DNA of 33,227 nucleotides from Tubiluchus corallicola. Taxonomy: Eukaryota > Priapulida > Priapulimorpha > Priapulimorphida > Tubiluchidae. Positions within the stretch are counted from its first letter, which is position 1. Every line of letters starts with the position of its first letter. The DNA lies in NCBI GenBank assembly GCA_030141605.1, contig JAQGDQ010000117.1, positions 498,001 to 531,227 on the forward strand, in the 5' to 3' direction. A model generated the notes under the pieces. The model was not told the DNA's origin. It searched no databases and saw only the letters and a list, made by a program, of their open reading frames with translations. The position numbers and the translations under genes were made by a program. Shown piece after piece: positions 9,939 to 20,003 of this stretch.

Positions 9939-11765
9939 CTGGAAAAGAAGGGAAACACTTCCTGTTAAAAAAAGGTAGCATATTCGCAGCCTTTTCACTC
10001 GCGCATCTCGTATGAAAATCGCAGGTCTACAGACAGATATAATATTGCCTTTACTAAGTAAAAATGTTTTGATTAATGCTAAATCTGAGAAATAATGAAC
10101 GTAGCTAGGCACCGTGAAGACAGTCTTTTAACAGACGACTTTCATTGGCATGTTAAAAAGACGCGTCAACGTAATTATGTTTTTAAACAAATTTACAATA
10201 AGAAATAATTTACTGGAAAAAGTTTAGTACCAACATGACGCGAACAAGATGTAAAAACTAATACAATTATTGCATAGATAAGTAACTTCAGTCGATTGTC
10301 AGAATATTCTGATAATTTACAAAATTATTCAAGCAGCTAATACGTAATTACCAGCAAATAATATACCACGGTCTTACAGGAGCATTTTTATAGTGGGTAA
10401 GGCATGTTCACATTTATAAGCGGAACTGTCGTATGAAAACGTTGTTTTATTTTTTGAATCCGTCGCGAAGTGAGGCTGAAAGCTTGCATAGGGACACTAC
10501 GGACTATTGCGCGAACCGTAACGGAATCAGATTTTTTCATTTTCCTAATACGGCCCTCAAATAGTCACGTTAGATATGTCACGCCCATTAAGTGCATCTG
10601 CCCTGTGCATCGTTACATAATTTGTGTTTGTTTTATTCTACTATATAAATGGATCTACCAACAATGTGTAATAGAAAATTTTAACGAACAAAACGGATTG
10701 CACGACAACGCTAAACACAGGCTAAGATTTTCTTATGAAAACCATTAGCTTTACAAGAAATCAGTAAGCATGACATGCCAGGTCCATGCGCATTAGTGCT
10801 TTAATTGTAGTTGAATTACGCATTTACATTGACGTTATTGGTTAACTCACTGGGAATGCTTGAGTCCTCAAAATAAACGTGCACTGTTCAAAAGTCATTT
10901 TGTCTCGGCATTTCTACTTGTAAAGATCTATATTAAAGTTACTGCAGTTGTAAAAAAGTCACATTTTGCGTTTTATCTGACAACTCGGGTAATCCAAATG
11001 ACTTCATTATCTTCATTCACACAGGCTGTCATGTATCATTTTACAATTCAAGAGCACGCCGTTTAACACTTTGGCCTCCTATACCACAGTTTATATCTTA
11101 GTATTTAATTTTATTTGCAACTCGTTTTTTGTGGACAACGATCTCGTATATATTGTTTTTAAGTACCACAGTTTAATTTAATTTTTTGCGTAATTTTGTT
11201 TATAATTTGTCTTATTTGTGTTTTCTACAGATAATAGTCTCGTATACCAGGTATATTTATTTTAGTACTTAATTTTATTTGCCACTTATCTTACTTGTGT
11301 TTTTTATAGATGATTCCCGTGGTTTACGTAAATTGTCTTAAATATATTATATAATTTTTAAGGTGCTTTAAGTTTTATTTTAAATCTATGTGCCTACTTA
11401 CTTCTGGATGGATAACACGCAGTGACCTTTTCGACGATTTAATTCCTTGCTGTCATTCATGGCACACAGTGGTAGGCACGTCTTTCGTACTGCTCATCGC
11501 TAAATAATCTTACTACCTACTTTTTACTGAAGTATATAAAATGTATATATTTTTTGTGCCCAATAAATAATGAATAATTAAAACAAATAAATCATTCATG
11601 TCAAATTAACTCATATTATTTAGTGTATTAACATTTGTTTTGTTAAGATTATTTTCAAAATTTTTATACCACCGACAAGTTCGATTCACAAGAGCCACTT
11701 GCCTTAATGCAATCATTGTCCATAGAGATTTCTTCGCATGCGAAAGGTTTGATATTGCTACGAAC
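9939..11765 (-). other. CRF-BP intron between the last two coding exons
   Basis: Intron of 1827 bp if the exon at 11871-11766 is accepted. It holds a degenerate tandem repeat (11085-11345) and no recognised gene. The open frames at 10112-9930 (minus), 10470 (plus) and 10860 (plus) carry no recognisable domain. Confidence 0.6.
11085..11345 (+). repeat. Three degenerate ~85-95-bp tandem copies
   Basis: Three consecutive segments share the order: a TTAATTTTATTTGC-like stretch, then TTATTTGTGTTTT, then a GATAATAGTCTCGTATA-like stretch ending in AAGTAC or TTAGTAC. The copies begin near 11095, 11173 and 11268. They have diverged by many substitutions and small indels, so the duplication is old. 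Confidence 0.6.
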
Positions 11766-11871
11766 TAAATTGAATTTGGTAGGAGCAGGTGCAAATTTCC
11801 GACAATTTTCTGCGTACAAATTCATTAGGAAAAACGTCAACTTTTCCATCACAAAGATTTCCAACAGGTTT
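11766..11871 (-). CDS. CRHBP: CRF-binding protein, probable divergent penultimate exon
   Basis: Candidate 106-nt exon (35 codons plus one base) between an acceptor (ctctccagccag) and a weaker donor (TTTA|gttcgt). Phase agrees with both neighbours: it enters in phase 0 after the exon ending at 14132 and leaves one base that completes a Lys codon with the last exon. It reads K-P-V-G-N-L-C-D-G-K-V-D-V-F, then R-R-K-L-S-E-I-C-T-C. This fits the family segment C-x-G-x-G-D-F-V ... L-A-D-L-C and supplies the cysteine pair otherwise missing from the gene. It is about seven residues shorter than the vertebrate spacing, lacks the usual G-G, and has one extra cysteine. The more open overlapping minus frame (11864-11664) gives no family match. 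Confidence 0.62.
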
Positions 11872-12317
11872 CTGGCTGGAGAGCTAGCATAACTAATTAG
11901 CTTGCTGTACCATTTGGTTCGTTTATTAATCGTATTTAATTAAATTTTTCCCCTTGCAGCTATGCAGTTAGCAAATTTGATCGCACATCAGAAGTCATGC
12001 ACACATGCACGTACATGCGCACGCACGGATTTACCAATATAGAATTACCCATTGATTCAGCAAAATATGGAACTTAACATGCAATTATCGCAGTTCTCAC
12101 GGGGTTGGGGCATTCTCAATGAAGTAATCAAAACAAAATTTTGTTATTGAGCTGCCAAATTATCAAAAACATGGAAAAGTTACTCAGTTAGCATCACGGA
12201 CTTTATAAACTGTTTAATGCCGTTGCAAATATAGACCACACATTCATCTCAGTGTAAAGCCGCTACGCAGTTCAACGAACCAAATCATTAGTTATTTGAT
12301 CGACCTTTAATTTAGTA

Positions 12318-12329
12318 AATTTAGTAAAT
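12318..12329 (+). repeat. Target-site duplication of SINE, left copy
   Basis: aatttagtaaat, identical to 12857-12868. A second overlapping copy of the same 12-mer starts at 12309, so the target itself was repetitive. The SINE begins at the very next base. Confidence 0.85.
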
Positions 12330-12449
12330 GACTACGGCCAAATCACGTTGAAAACACCAGTTCTCGTCTGATCACCGAAGTTAAGCAACGTATAGCCTGG
12401 TTAGTATTTGGATGGGTCACCGCCTAGGAATACCAGGTGCTGTAGGCTT
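12330..12449 (+). rRNA. 5S rRNA-like promoter head of the SINE (pseudogene)
   Basis: Full-length 5S similarity: actacggcca near the start, cacgttgaaaacaccagtt, tctcgtctgatcaccgaag, ttaagcaacg (A-box region), gcctggttagtatttggatg (C-box region) and ggtgctgtaggctt at the end. It differs from typical animal 5S at several positions, such as tatagcctgg for tcgggcctgg and gggtcaccgcc for gggtgaccgcc. It has no T-run terminator, so it is not a functional 5S gene but an internal pol III promoter of a retroposon. Confidence 0.92.
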
Positions 12450-12856
12450 GCGGGATGCCCAAACTGTATCTCGACACTAGGCGGAGGAGCTGCACAAGGC
12501 AGCCAACGGCTAGAGGGCGGAGGAGGTCAAGTGACCCAACGGCCATGTGTAGAGGAGTAAACCTTCCAAATCGGGAGTGGAGCCCCAAAGGCGGACCAGT
12601 GCAGCATGCTCACTGACTCCGGCAGCTCCTGCAGCCAACCTGGTGCCGAACGTATCGCTCCGCTTTCCTTTGGACTACACCAGCGAGGAAGAGAGGACGT
12701 TCCTGTTTTCTGGGCAACTCAGGATCTCCATACACCATGCTGAGGCGTGCGTCCTGGAGACGTTCAAAAATCGGACTGCTCAGCCACAGTCGACGCTGCA
12801 GCTCCATCAATGTGATCAATAGCTGACTCTCTTGGATGACAGAAGGAATTCCAACC
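12330..12856 (+). mobile_element. 5S rRNA-headed SINE (SINE3-type), 527 bp
   Basis: Retroposon flanked by a perfect 12-bp target duplication. Its first 120 nt are a 5S rRNA-like sequence starting exactly at the 5S +1 position. A GC-rich body of about 407 bp, clearly unlike the AT-rich surroundings, follows without any T-run that would stop RNA polymerase III. The 3' end is ..gaattccaacc with no poly(A), so a partner LINE that recognises a specific 3' end is implied. The two overlapping frames in the body (plus 12577-12822, minus 12858-12610) show no domain I know and are probably incidental. Its orientation is opposite to the host gene. Class: SINE with 5S promoter, known from fish and some invertebrates; the body family is not recognised. 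Confidence 0.9.
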
Positions 12857-12868
12857 AATTTAGTAAAT
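12857..12868 (+). repeat. Target-site duplication of SINE, right copy
   Basis: aatttagtaaat, identical to 12318-12329. It marks the 3' end of the inserted element. Confidence 0.85.
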
Positions 12869-13958
12869 ATTGTTATAATTTTAAAGTATATCGCAGGTAA
12901 TTAATTTTAATACTACATAATTTCAATTCATGATTGCAAATTAATGACCACACAACCACAAGCACTTTATGTATTAAATTTAATAAAATTACATCAAATT
13001 AGCTGATAATTACGCTTTCAGTTTAGTTAGTTTAATGTTATAGGCCTAATTGTGGCTTTAAATCACGTTTTATGTGCAATCCTGAACTATACTATTATTA
13101 TGTAATTAACTTTAGGGGTGGGCATTTTTATTGCGTTTTCTCTCTGATCTTAATGCAATTACAGTTTTACTTTTTTATGCGAAATGTGCAGAAAAGTACT
13201 ATACACAAACACATTAATTAGTACTTTTATCTCCTCAAAGAGGCAAGAAAAAGCTGCCTGGGGAGCGAGTTGCGTCACTATACTAATCTAAATTTCAAAC
13301 AAAATGTTATTAAAAGCAATTAAAAATAAACGCATAAACAAAACCTAACCACGTAGACCAACAAACATACATTAATCTTAATATATCTTTATTAGAGATA
13401 TATGGATCTTACTTGGTTTTAATGCTGCACCACATATCTTCCAATGCAATGCCATGTATTCTGGGTCAATCGTATATTCATCTCCGCTTAGTATCTCTAA
13501 ATGATCTTTATATCCACGTTTGTCACACTACAATGACAATATCAGCCAGATTTAATGTTATTCTTTCTTGTTTATTTTCTTTTAACTCTATTTTCTATGG
13601 CGTGAGTAAGTGTATATACACATTATGTAATTCGGCAGCAAACTTTATATTACTGGTAATTCTCCTAAACACGGTGCAGGAAAGTTGCCCGAGAAATTAT
13701 CACTAGTAGATTAAACCATATTTTTATATTTAATCATTATAATATTTCTTATTTAATCCGTTTTTTAAATTATTTTCACTATTTGTTGCCAGAAAAATAA
13801 ACGAAGTTCTCGAAGAAATCAGTCATGGCTCACGACATCATTCCCATAACGAAAACCGACACGAATCGCACACACAAAATTAAAATAATGCTCTTTCTCG
13901 TGGTTTTGACAATTTCTTCTATATAGTCGAAAGGTAATCATTTCCCGACACCTCGACC

Positions 13959-14073
13959 GAGAAAGAAAGAGGGAGAGAGAGAGAGTGGGAGGGAGGGAGG
14001 TAGAGAGAAACAGAGAGAGAGAGAGAGAGAGAAAGAAAGAGAGAGAGAAAGAGAATGTGTGTGTGAGAGGAAG
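13959..14073 (+). repeat. (GA)n polypurine tract in CRF-BP intron
   Basis: GA/GAAA/GGGA-rich tract, so CT-rich on the coding strand, beginning about 60 nt downstream of the donor of the 14132-14316 exon. The S-L-S-L frames (minus) and E-R-E-R frame (plus) are translations of the repeat. Confidence 0.93.
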
Positions 14074-14131
14074 TGCGGGAAAGAGAAAAAATAGACAAGT
14101 AAAATCAAGTAGCAAATTGGTAAAAGCATAC

Positions 14132-14316
14132 CTTGGAAAATATTTTAGATTCAACTTGAGTTTGGCGAGCTACGCCGTCCAGTTCCTCTTCTCCAACCAC
14201 CATTCCTGTAACTGTGGCTTTAATCGGATAGATGACCATGAATGTGCAATTCATTTTTAGCCCATAGTTTGTCAGTGTATAAGAACCAGTGTGGTCTGGT
14301 GAAATAATGTTACAAG
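14132..14316 (-). CDS. CRHBP: CRF-binding protein, coding exon 4
   Basis: Exon of 185 nt between acceptor ttttcag and donor gtatgc. It enters in phase 1, completing a Pro codon, so the joint reads N-P-K-P-C-N-I-I-S-P; the human protein has F-P-C-N-V-I-S at the same place. It continues through Y-T-L-T-N-Y-G-L-K-M-N-C-T-F-M-V-I-Y-P, aligning with the family segment R-N-C-S-F-S-I-I-Y-P. The N-C-T sequon falls on the N-C-S glycosylation site of vertebrate CRF-BP. It contains the third disulfide pair and most of the second half-domain. It ends V-E-S-K-I-F-S-K in phase 0. The short minus frames over the exon's left edge run into the CT-repeat and are artefacts. Confidence 0.95.
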
Positions 14317-14641
14317 CTGAAAAACGGAAAAATCTACTCGATAAACAAAATTCGATAATTAGCGCATGTGGTAACTGTTATTTTCCTTAGACATTTACGC
14401 CACTACGCTAAGACTTCATATCACTCCTTTACAAGAAACTAGCTTTGCCTAGTTTTTAATCAAGTGACAACAAATATAACATATTTCATTATATTACATT
14501 CTAAAACATATTTTATTACGCCATTCGTTATGTGCACACATATGGTGTTTTTATTTTATTTCATTTTATTTTACAAGAAACATAAATCCTTATTATGTAG
14601 ATCAAGTTGTTTTAAATAATTGAATACACTCTCGGACTTAC

Positions 14642-14849
14642 GTTTTGGATTGTAAATAAAACGAACAATGAGTGAAAATCTTTCTCCTATGGTGGGAATT
14701 CGATAAAGCACCGTCCCTACATTTTGATGTAAGCGTGTTTTGCGTGGTCGCACAGAACCACAATAGGACTGGTAACGAGCATCCAACGGTAAAGGATGGT
14801 CAATTTCACTAGGGAAGAAGACACCCATGAGTTCCCAGCCGTCCACTAC
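14642..14849 (-). CDS. CRHBP: CRF-binding protein, coding exon 3 (CUB-like core)
   Basis: Exon of 208 nt between acceptor catattttcag and donor gtaagt. This is the best-conserved part of the gene. V-V-D-G-W-E-L-M-G-V-F-F-P-S matches family V-F-D-G-W-I-L-K-G-E-K-F-P-S, then D-H-P-L-P-L-D-A-R-Y ... Y-C matches D-H-P-L-P-S-A-E-R-Y ... F-C. It continues Q-N-V-G-T-V-L-Y-R-I and ends F-I-Y-N-P-K plus one base. CRF-BP is a secreted glycoprotein that binds CRF/urocortin-family neuropeptides and limits their access to receptors; this exon belongs to the N-terminal CUB-like domain. The identification of the whole gene rests mainly on this exon. Confidence 0.97.
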
Positions 14850-15658
<809 letters not shown>

Positions 15659-15834
15659 ACTAACTAGGCCATCTTCACAACTAACATCAATGTGCTTAAA
15701 TTCTATTTCTATTAGCTGGTCAGCTGGTGCATTTATATACAAAGCACAGACTTCTCCTTGCTCGAATAAGTTTCTTTCGATAAGCGACGTCTGATAAAAA
15801 TATTCACCCCCTTGACCAATCATTTTCATACAAT
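15659..15834 (-). CDS. CRHBP: CRF-binding protein, coding exon 2 of those found
   Basis: Exon of 176 nt between acceptor ccttttttgcag and donor gtgagt. It enters in phase 1 (the joined codon is Asp) and leaves in phase 0. It reads C-M-K-M-I-G-Q-G-G-E-Y-F-Y, then E-V-C-A-L-Y-I-N-A-P-A-D-Q-L-I-E-I-E-F, then I-D-V-S-C-E-D-G. These fit the family pattern of C-x(3)-L-x-x-G-x-F-x-F, a second Cys leading into a hydrophobic strand plus an acidic loop, and S-I-D-C-x-G-G. Three of the ten conserved cysteines are here. The methionine in the exon is internal; the true start lies further upstream. Confidence 0.95.
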
Positions 15835-17970
15835 CTGCAAAAAAGGGGGCGTGACAAAGTAATAAAATAGCGCCTTAGTAACATCGTATATGAATCACGT
15901 AACGTCTAAGCGTTAGTTTTTAAAAGAAAGAGCTTTTAAAGCAAGACACTAACTTAGATTAATATCTATAAACGTGAAGACATTACGAGTCTGTTTTAGG
16001 TTTGGCGCACCAGCTTAATTGGTTAAAACGATAACAGCAAAGCTTCAGTGCTTCAAAAAAACTGTAAAAAGATAACAAGGAAATTATAACAGTAAGTAAA
16101 AAGGACGTATCGCTTTTACTCTGGTCACAACTAAATATATCCGAATGTTTCGAATTATTGTAAATACAATACATTCATTGGATTAGTTGCATAAATAAAT
16201 AACAAAAAAACAATGTCGGTTGGTAGTTAATAATTCATATCTTTATATAAATAAAATATACTATTAAGCCACATAAATATGCGGTATTGACTTTGATTTT
16301 ATGCTACAAGATCAGAAGTTGTTCGCAACATAAATATTGTATAATATCATTTAACTGCCGATTGTCTAAAAAAGTCACTTCTGGTTAAGTCGTTTAAAAC
16401 ATCTTGAACAGTAAAAGAGTGAGGCTTTGAGCTCATGCAAGCTCTCTAGCTTTCTTAGACGCGAATCTTTTCATTTTAAATAATCACATTTATCGTAGTT
16501 ACCATTACATTTACATTTATATTTGCATTTTAGAAGAATTTGTCGTAATTGTTATTCTAACAGCACAAGAATAGTGAATCAGCTGAACGTAATATGGTTG
16601 CATAGCCTATATGACTCTCCAAACTTGTTTTGCTGGGTGACAATGGGAACGGCACATATTTACATACAGAGTGCGTTGCACAGTACTTTAACATGCGTCC
16701 AAACGTTCTTTAACAATATAGTATGGTTCCTTATATCCCGTAGGATTTTTGTGCTAAAGCTATTTTTTGCTGAAAGTTAAGGAATGTGACAACCTCAATC
16801 CAAAAAAAATTCGGTGCCATTTTTTTCGAGCCCATTATGGGCATTTTGGGGCGCCATTTTAAATTAGAAAAATCCCCACTGTTGACTGTATTCACATGCC
16901 TGAAAATCATTGGAAAAAGTCTCAAAAACCACCACTACAATCGACGCCAACAGTGACAACAGGCATGTACATAAATGTAGACAGCGATATTTACGCCCCC
17001 CCCCCACCCCAGGGACAATTCAGGAAAGTTCCCATCCGAGTGCCATGTTTTTTCTTACGGTTACATGCTGGAAATGATTCATTACATTAATTATAGTGAG
17101 ATTGAAATAGGTAATTAATCATCCTAGAAAAATTTAAATTTAGGCCAATTTGGACTTAAGTTTATTTAGTAAGTTTATTTATTTCCATATTCACAAATCA
17201 AAACATTAAGCAATATAATACACATTTTACATTACGTTAAAAGTTATTAAATTATTAAGTGTGGAAAAAAGGACTTTGAAATCAATACAGACTTATGTGT
17301 CCGATATTTCGCGTATCTATTAATTGTCATAATTTAAAGGCTAGTAAAAGATGATATACAAATAAAAGGGTAAACGTGTAGAAAATGTAATAGTAATTTA
17401 AAAAAATCTTTATATCGTAAAAAATTATAATTATACAATACAAATACATATACACATGCATGGGTAAAATTATATTAACATCACGCCGAAGTTAAATATA
17501 GCCTCAAAAACACTTAGAGAATTTGCTGTCGTTACTTGATTAAGAAGACTATTCCACAGTATAACACCTTGATATTTAATAGAGCGTTTCATGAGGTTAG
17601 CTTTTAATTTAGGAATGTGAAATTTATTATGTTACCTGGTTGTATGAGTATGTACATCTTAAGGTAGAAGAAATTGAATATTTCCTCTAATACGCAACAT
17701 GCAAAACGTTTTGAACCATTAAAATGCCATGCACACTACGCAAACATATCGCGCAAACTTTTAGTGCATAGATTTGAGTAGCAGCTCAGCTTTTACACAT
17801 TAATTGGCAAAATTAATACGCCGCACGTTTTGCGTATTTGAATGACCAATAATGTATGTTCTGCAATATTACGAATTTGATCTCTAATAGTAAATCTAAT
17901 CAAATACAAGTTTCTAGGAGCCTGTAATTTTTACTTGTAACTAGTTACTTAAATTGTGAAATTAACAAAC
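15835..17970 (-). other. CRF-BP intron with LINE remnant
   Basis: Intron of 2136 bp in phase 1, holding a LINE C-terminal fragment in the same orientation (17160-17900). Also noticed are a C-run near 16997 and an imperfect hairpin at gcccattatgggc near 16830. The small open frames at 16174-15983, 16523, 16925-16731 and 16896 show no recognisable domain. Confidence 0.8.
17160..17900 (-). mobile_element. LINE remnant, RT C-terminus and 3' end
   Basis: Minus-strand coding remnant running down from about 17660. H-T-T-R (then a stop), then F-H-I-P-K-L-K-A-N-L-M-K-R-S-I-K-Y-Q-G, then V-I-L-W-N-S-L-L-N-Q-V and S-L-S-V-F-E-A-I-F-N. This is the thumb/C-terminal signature of CR1/Crack-like LINEs (HxTR...K.SI.Y.G..LWNSLP...S...FK). 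The frame ends near 17475, and an A-rich 3' region with aataaataaactt-type repeats reaches about 17160. Sequence above 17660 (reading R-N-I-A-E-H-T...) is probably more of the element but too decayed to align. The outer limits are approximate. Confidence 0.8.
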
Positions 17971-18046
17971 CTAATTTATGCCGATTCGGACTAGATGAAC
18001 GTGTCTGTCTAGAGCTGCTTCTTGATAAAAGTATATCTTCAAAATC
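17971..18046 (-). CDS. CRHBP: CRF-binding protein, N-terminal exon after the signal exon
   Basis: Exon of 76 nt between a strong acceptor (ttatctttttctag) and donor gtttgt. It enters in phase 0 and leaves one base, which joins to the next exon as Asp-Cys. It reads D-F-E-D-I-L-L-S-R-S-S-S-R, then basic and polar residues ending R-H-K-L. This matches in position and character the short linker between signal peptide and first cysteine in the family (vertebrate D-Y-D-P-F-L-L-F-S ... R-R). With it the found exons total about 301 residues; a signal peptide of about 20 would give the roughly 320 residues typical of CRF-BP. It is short and variable in sequence, so it rests on splice sites, phase and position. 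Confidence 0.75.
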
Positions 18047-19824
18047 CTAGAAAAAGATAATTAAGCTTTTGTTACCACGAAACCATGTTGTGACTTAATA
18101 ACAGCCAGACGTACTAACTGCGTTAAATGAGGGTTGGAAATTATTCACATACGGGTTGAACTGTTTCAATTTCACCGTTTTTGTCATTATCCAGTCTAGA
18201 GATGATTATAATGATAATTAGTCGTTTTGTGTTTACGTAAGAGAACCTACAATAACAATACGATGTAATATTTACTTAAGCTTGATGCATATTAATGGCT
18301 TCCTAAGCGCTTTTTGTGCCTCGGATGTGGCTTTTGCTATAAGAACTATAACAAAAATGTCCACCAAATGCACCAAAAGCTAGGTTAGTAGACAATTCCA
18401 ATTTTCATAGAGATTTGGCTAATGGGTGTATAAATGCACCTGAGTAATTACTTGTTCAAGACCTACTATTAGAAACCTGGGACGCCAATTTATTCGCTTC
18501 AAGTATAATTAAATCATATTTTCAATTTGTCACTCGTTCGGATGCTTTCAGCAACGAAAAGAAACAGTAGCCTGTGGCGAAAATTCAAAACTGCATATTC
18601 GTGTTTGCCACCCATTCCCCATAACAATTCCCCCTTTTGACCAGAGCATGCAAAATCGCAAATCGTATCAAGTGATTTGAATCCTATGGAATCATTAGTG
18701 GAAGAACTTCTTCAAAAAGATTTTTCGTCTATCAGTTTCTTATCACAATAATTTACAAGTAAAAAGCGTACATTTCGGATGCCTAACTTCTATTCCTCAA
18801 ATAGACCGTGTTAGTCATCACGGTACAACCCAACCACCGAAGTAGTCACCTCCAATGCTACCTAGCCATTTGATAATCAATTATGCCTGCACAGATGAAG
18901 TGGTTAAGTGATTTTTGTATTTTTACTAAAACTACATGTTCTTTAGCAGTGGCAAGGCTATGGTGTGGGTAGCATTGGTTCACTACTAGGGCACACGCGC
19001 GCTACGTTCGGGTAGCAAACAAAAATTCTCGGACGTTCTTGTCGTTCAAGATTAAAACTCAAGCACTACATGAATAAATACTCGTGTTTAATATTTTTGG
19101 TGCCTCTCAGTAGAAATCTTCGCTTTTCGTGACAAATCTTGGTGAGGACACCTAAAATTTTTTATAATACATTCCTACCATCTGTACTGCTCTCGTGAGA
19201 TCGATCTTGTTTCTCTGCCTCGTGCTGAAAATGCACTTGATAGAACGAAGCTTTATTACCTGATCATATCTCGCCGAATTTTCAGAGTAATCACGTCAGA
19301 ATCAGAATGGAAATTGACGTGAACCTCTGCAGAGATCATAAATGAAATTTGAATAAGCTCATAGAGAAGTAATTTCATGGAAAGGATCAAAATTGTCCAG
19401 AGACATTCAGCAGGTGCCCAATTATGCAGAATATACAAAAATTGCATGCAGCAAAAACAGTCATTACGTAAACTGAACACAAAGTGTTTTAAGCGTAAAG
19501 GTGTAAAGTGTAAAAGTGTAAAGGCGCAAACTGCAAAAAACAGCTTTTGTTTAGTGATAAAGACTTATAACAAAATTGTGATTGCTTTCCGTACATTAGA
19601 ATAGATATAAGAAAATAGTATCCTAATAATTGGCCTAAAAACTATTATATACGAACGCAAATATTTCGGGCCTACTTTCTTAATGCAAACGAGTAATGAT
19701 ATAGGGCGCCATTATTATTACTGGCAAATGCGCCTGCGCGAACTTACGTTTGCCAAGGTTTGTTTTGGTCTTCAAACAGAGATTACTACAAACAAGTCGC
19801 TACTATTATGAGCGGCTGATGATC
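18047..19824. other. Region upstream of the CRF-BP exons, no certain gene
   Basis: Should contain at least part of the first CRF-BP intron. It contains a loose array of GTGTAAAG-like words at 19480-19540 and the weak signal-exon candidate below 19378. The plus frame at 19377-19604 overlaps that candidate and has no recognisable domain. Confidence 0.45.
19306..19378 (-). CDS. Weak candidate for the CRF-BP signal-peptide exon
   Basis: ATG at 19378-19376 reads M-K-L-L-L-Y-E-L-I-Q-I-S-F-M-I-S-A-E-V, a moderately hydrophobic signal-like start, in the right strand and place for the missing first exon. Phase 0 donors in the frame (GAG|gttcac, GAC|gtgatt) are poor, and a Glu interrupts the hydrophobic stretch. 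The end given is approximate. Other unrecognised signal exons further right are equally possible. Confidence 0.22.
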
Positions 19825-20003
19825 AAATTGACAAAGCGCATTTCGGTAGTAGGCTTTTTGGTACAAATATTTTGGCACAGCCTCATTCGCCACAAACTTT
19901 TTGGTACATACACATTTAGACACATACTTCTGGACACACGTAAGTTACGACACATGGCATATTGGATGGACACAGTACTGTCCTACAAATGCAAGTTTCG
20001 ACA
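19825..20003 (-). repeat. Left arm: array of ~15-bp degenerate units
   Basis: About ten units of 14-16 bp with plus-strand cores such as ttggtac, ttggcac, ttcgccac, tttagacac, ctggacac, ttacgacac and tttcgac, separated by non-conserved bases. Read on the minus strand, the cores are GTNNCNAA/GTGNCNAA-like, the same as the right arm at 21683-21985. The two arms are thus in inverted orientation. The 101-codon plus frame across the array is not supported as a gene. Confidence 0.7.

Larger units (their letters stand above)
11872..14131 (-). other. CRF-BP intron with SINE and GA-rich tract
   Basis: Intron of 2260 bp containing the 5S-derived SINE (12330-12856, opposite orientation) and a polypurine tract (13959-14073) close to the donor of the preceding exon. 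The plus frame at 13413 has no recognised content. Confidence 0.65.

Noticed and set aside
12577-12858. Overlapping 81- and 82-codon frames in the GC-rich block
   Set aside because: They lie in the SINE body; both strands are open because the block is GC-rich, and no domain is visible.
13819-14154. 111-codon minus frame with S-L-S-L-S-L
   Set aside because: It runs through the (GA)n tract and then reads the true exon at 14132 in the wrong frame.
16731-16925. 64-codon minus frame
   Set aside because: No family recognised; it sits in an intron next to low-complexity sequence and has no splice support.
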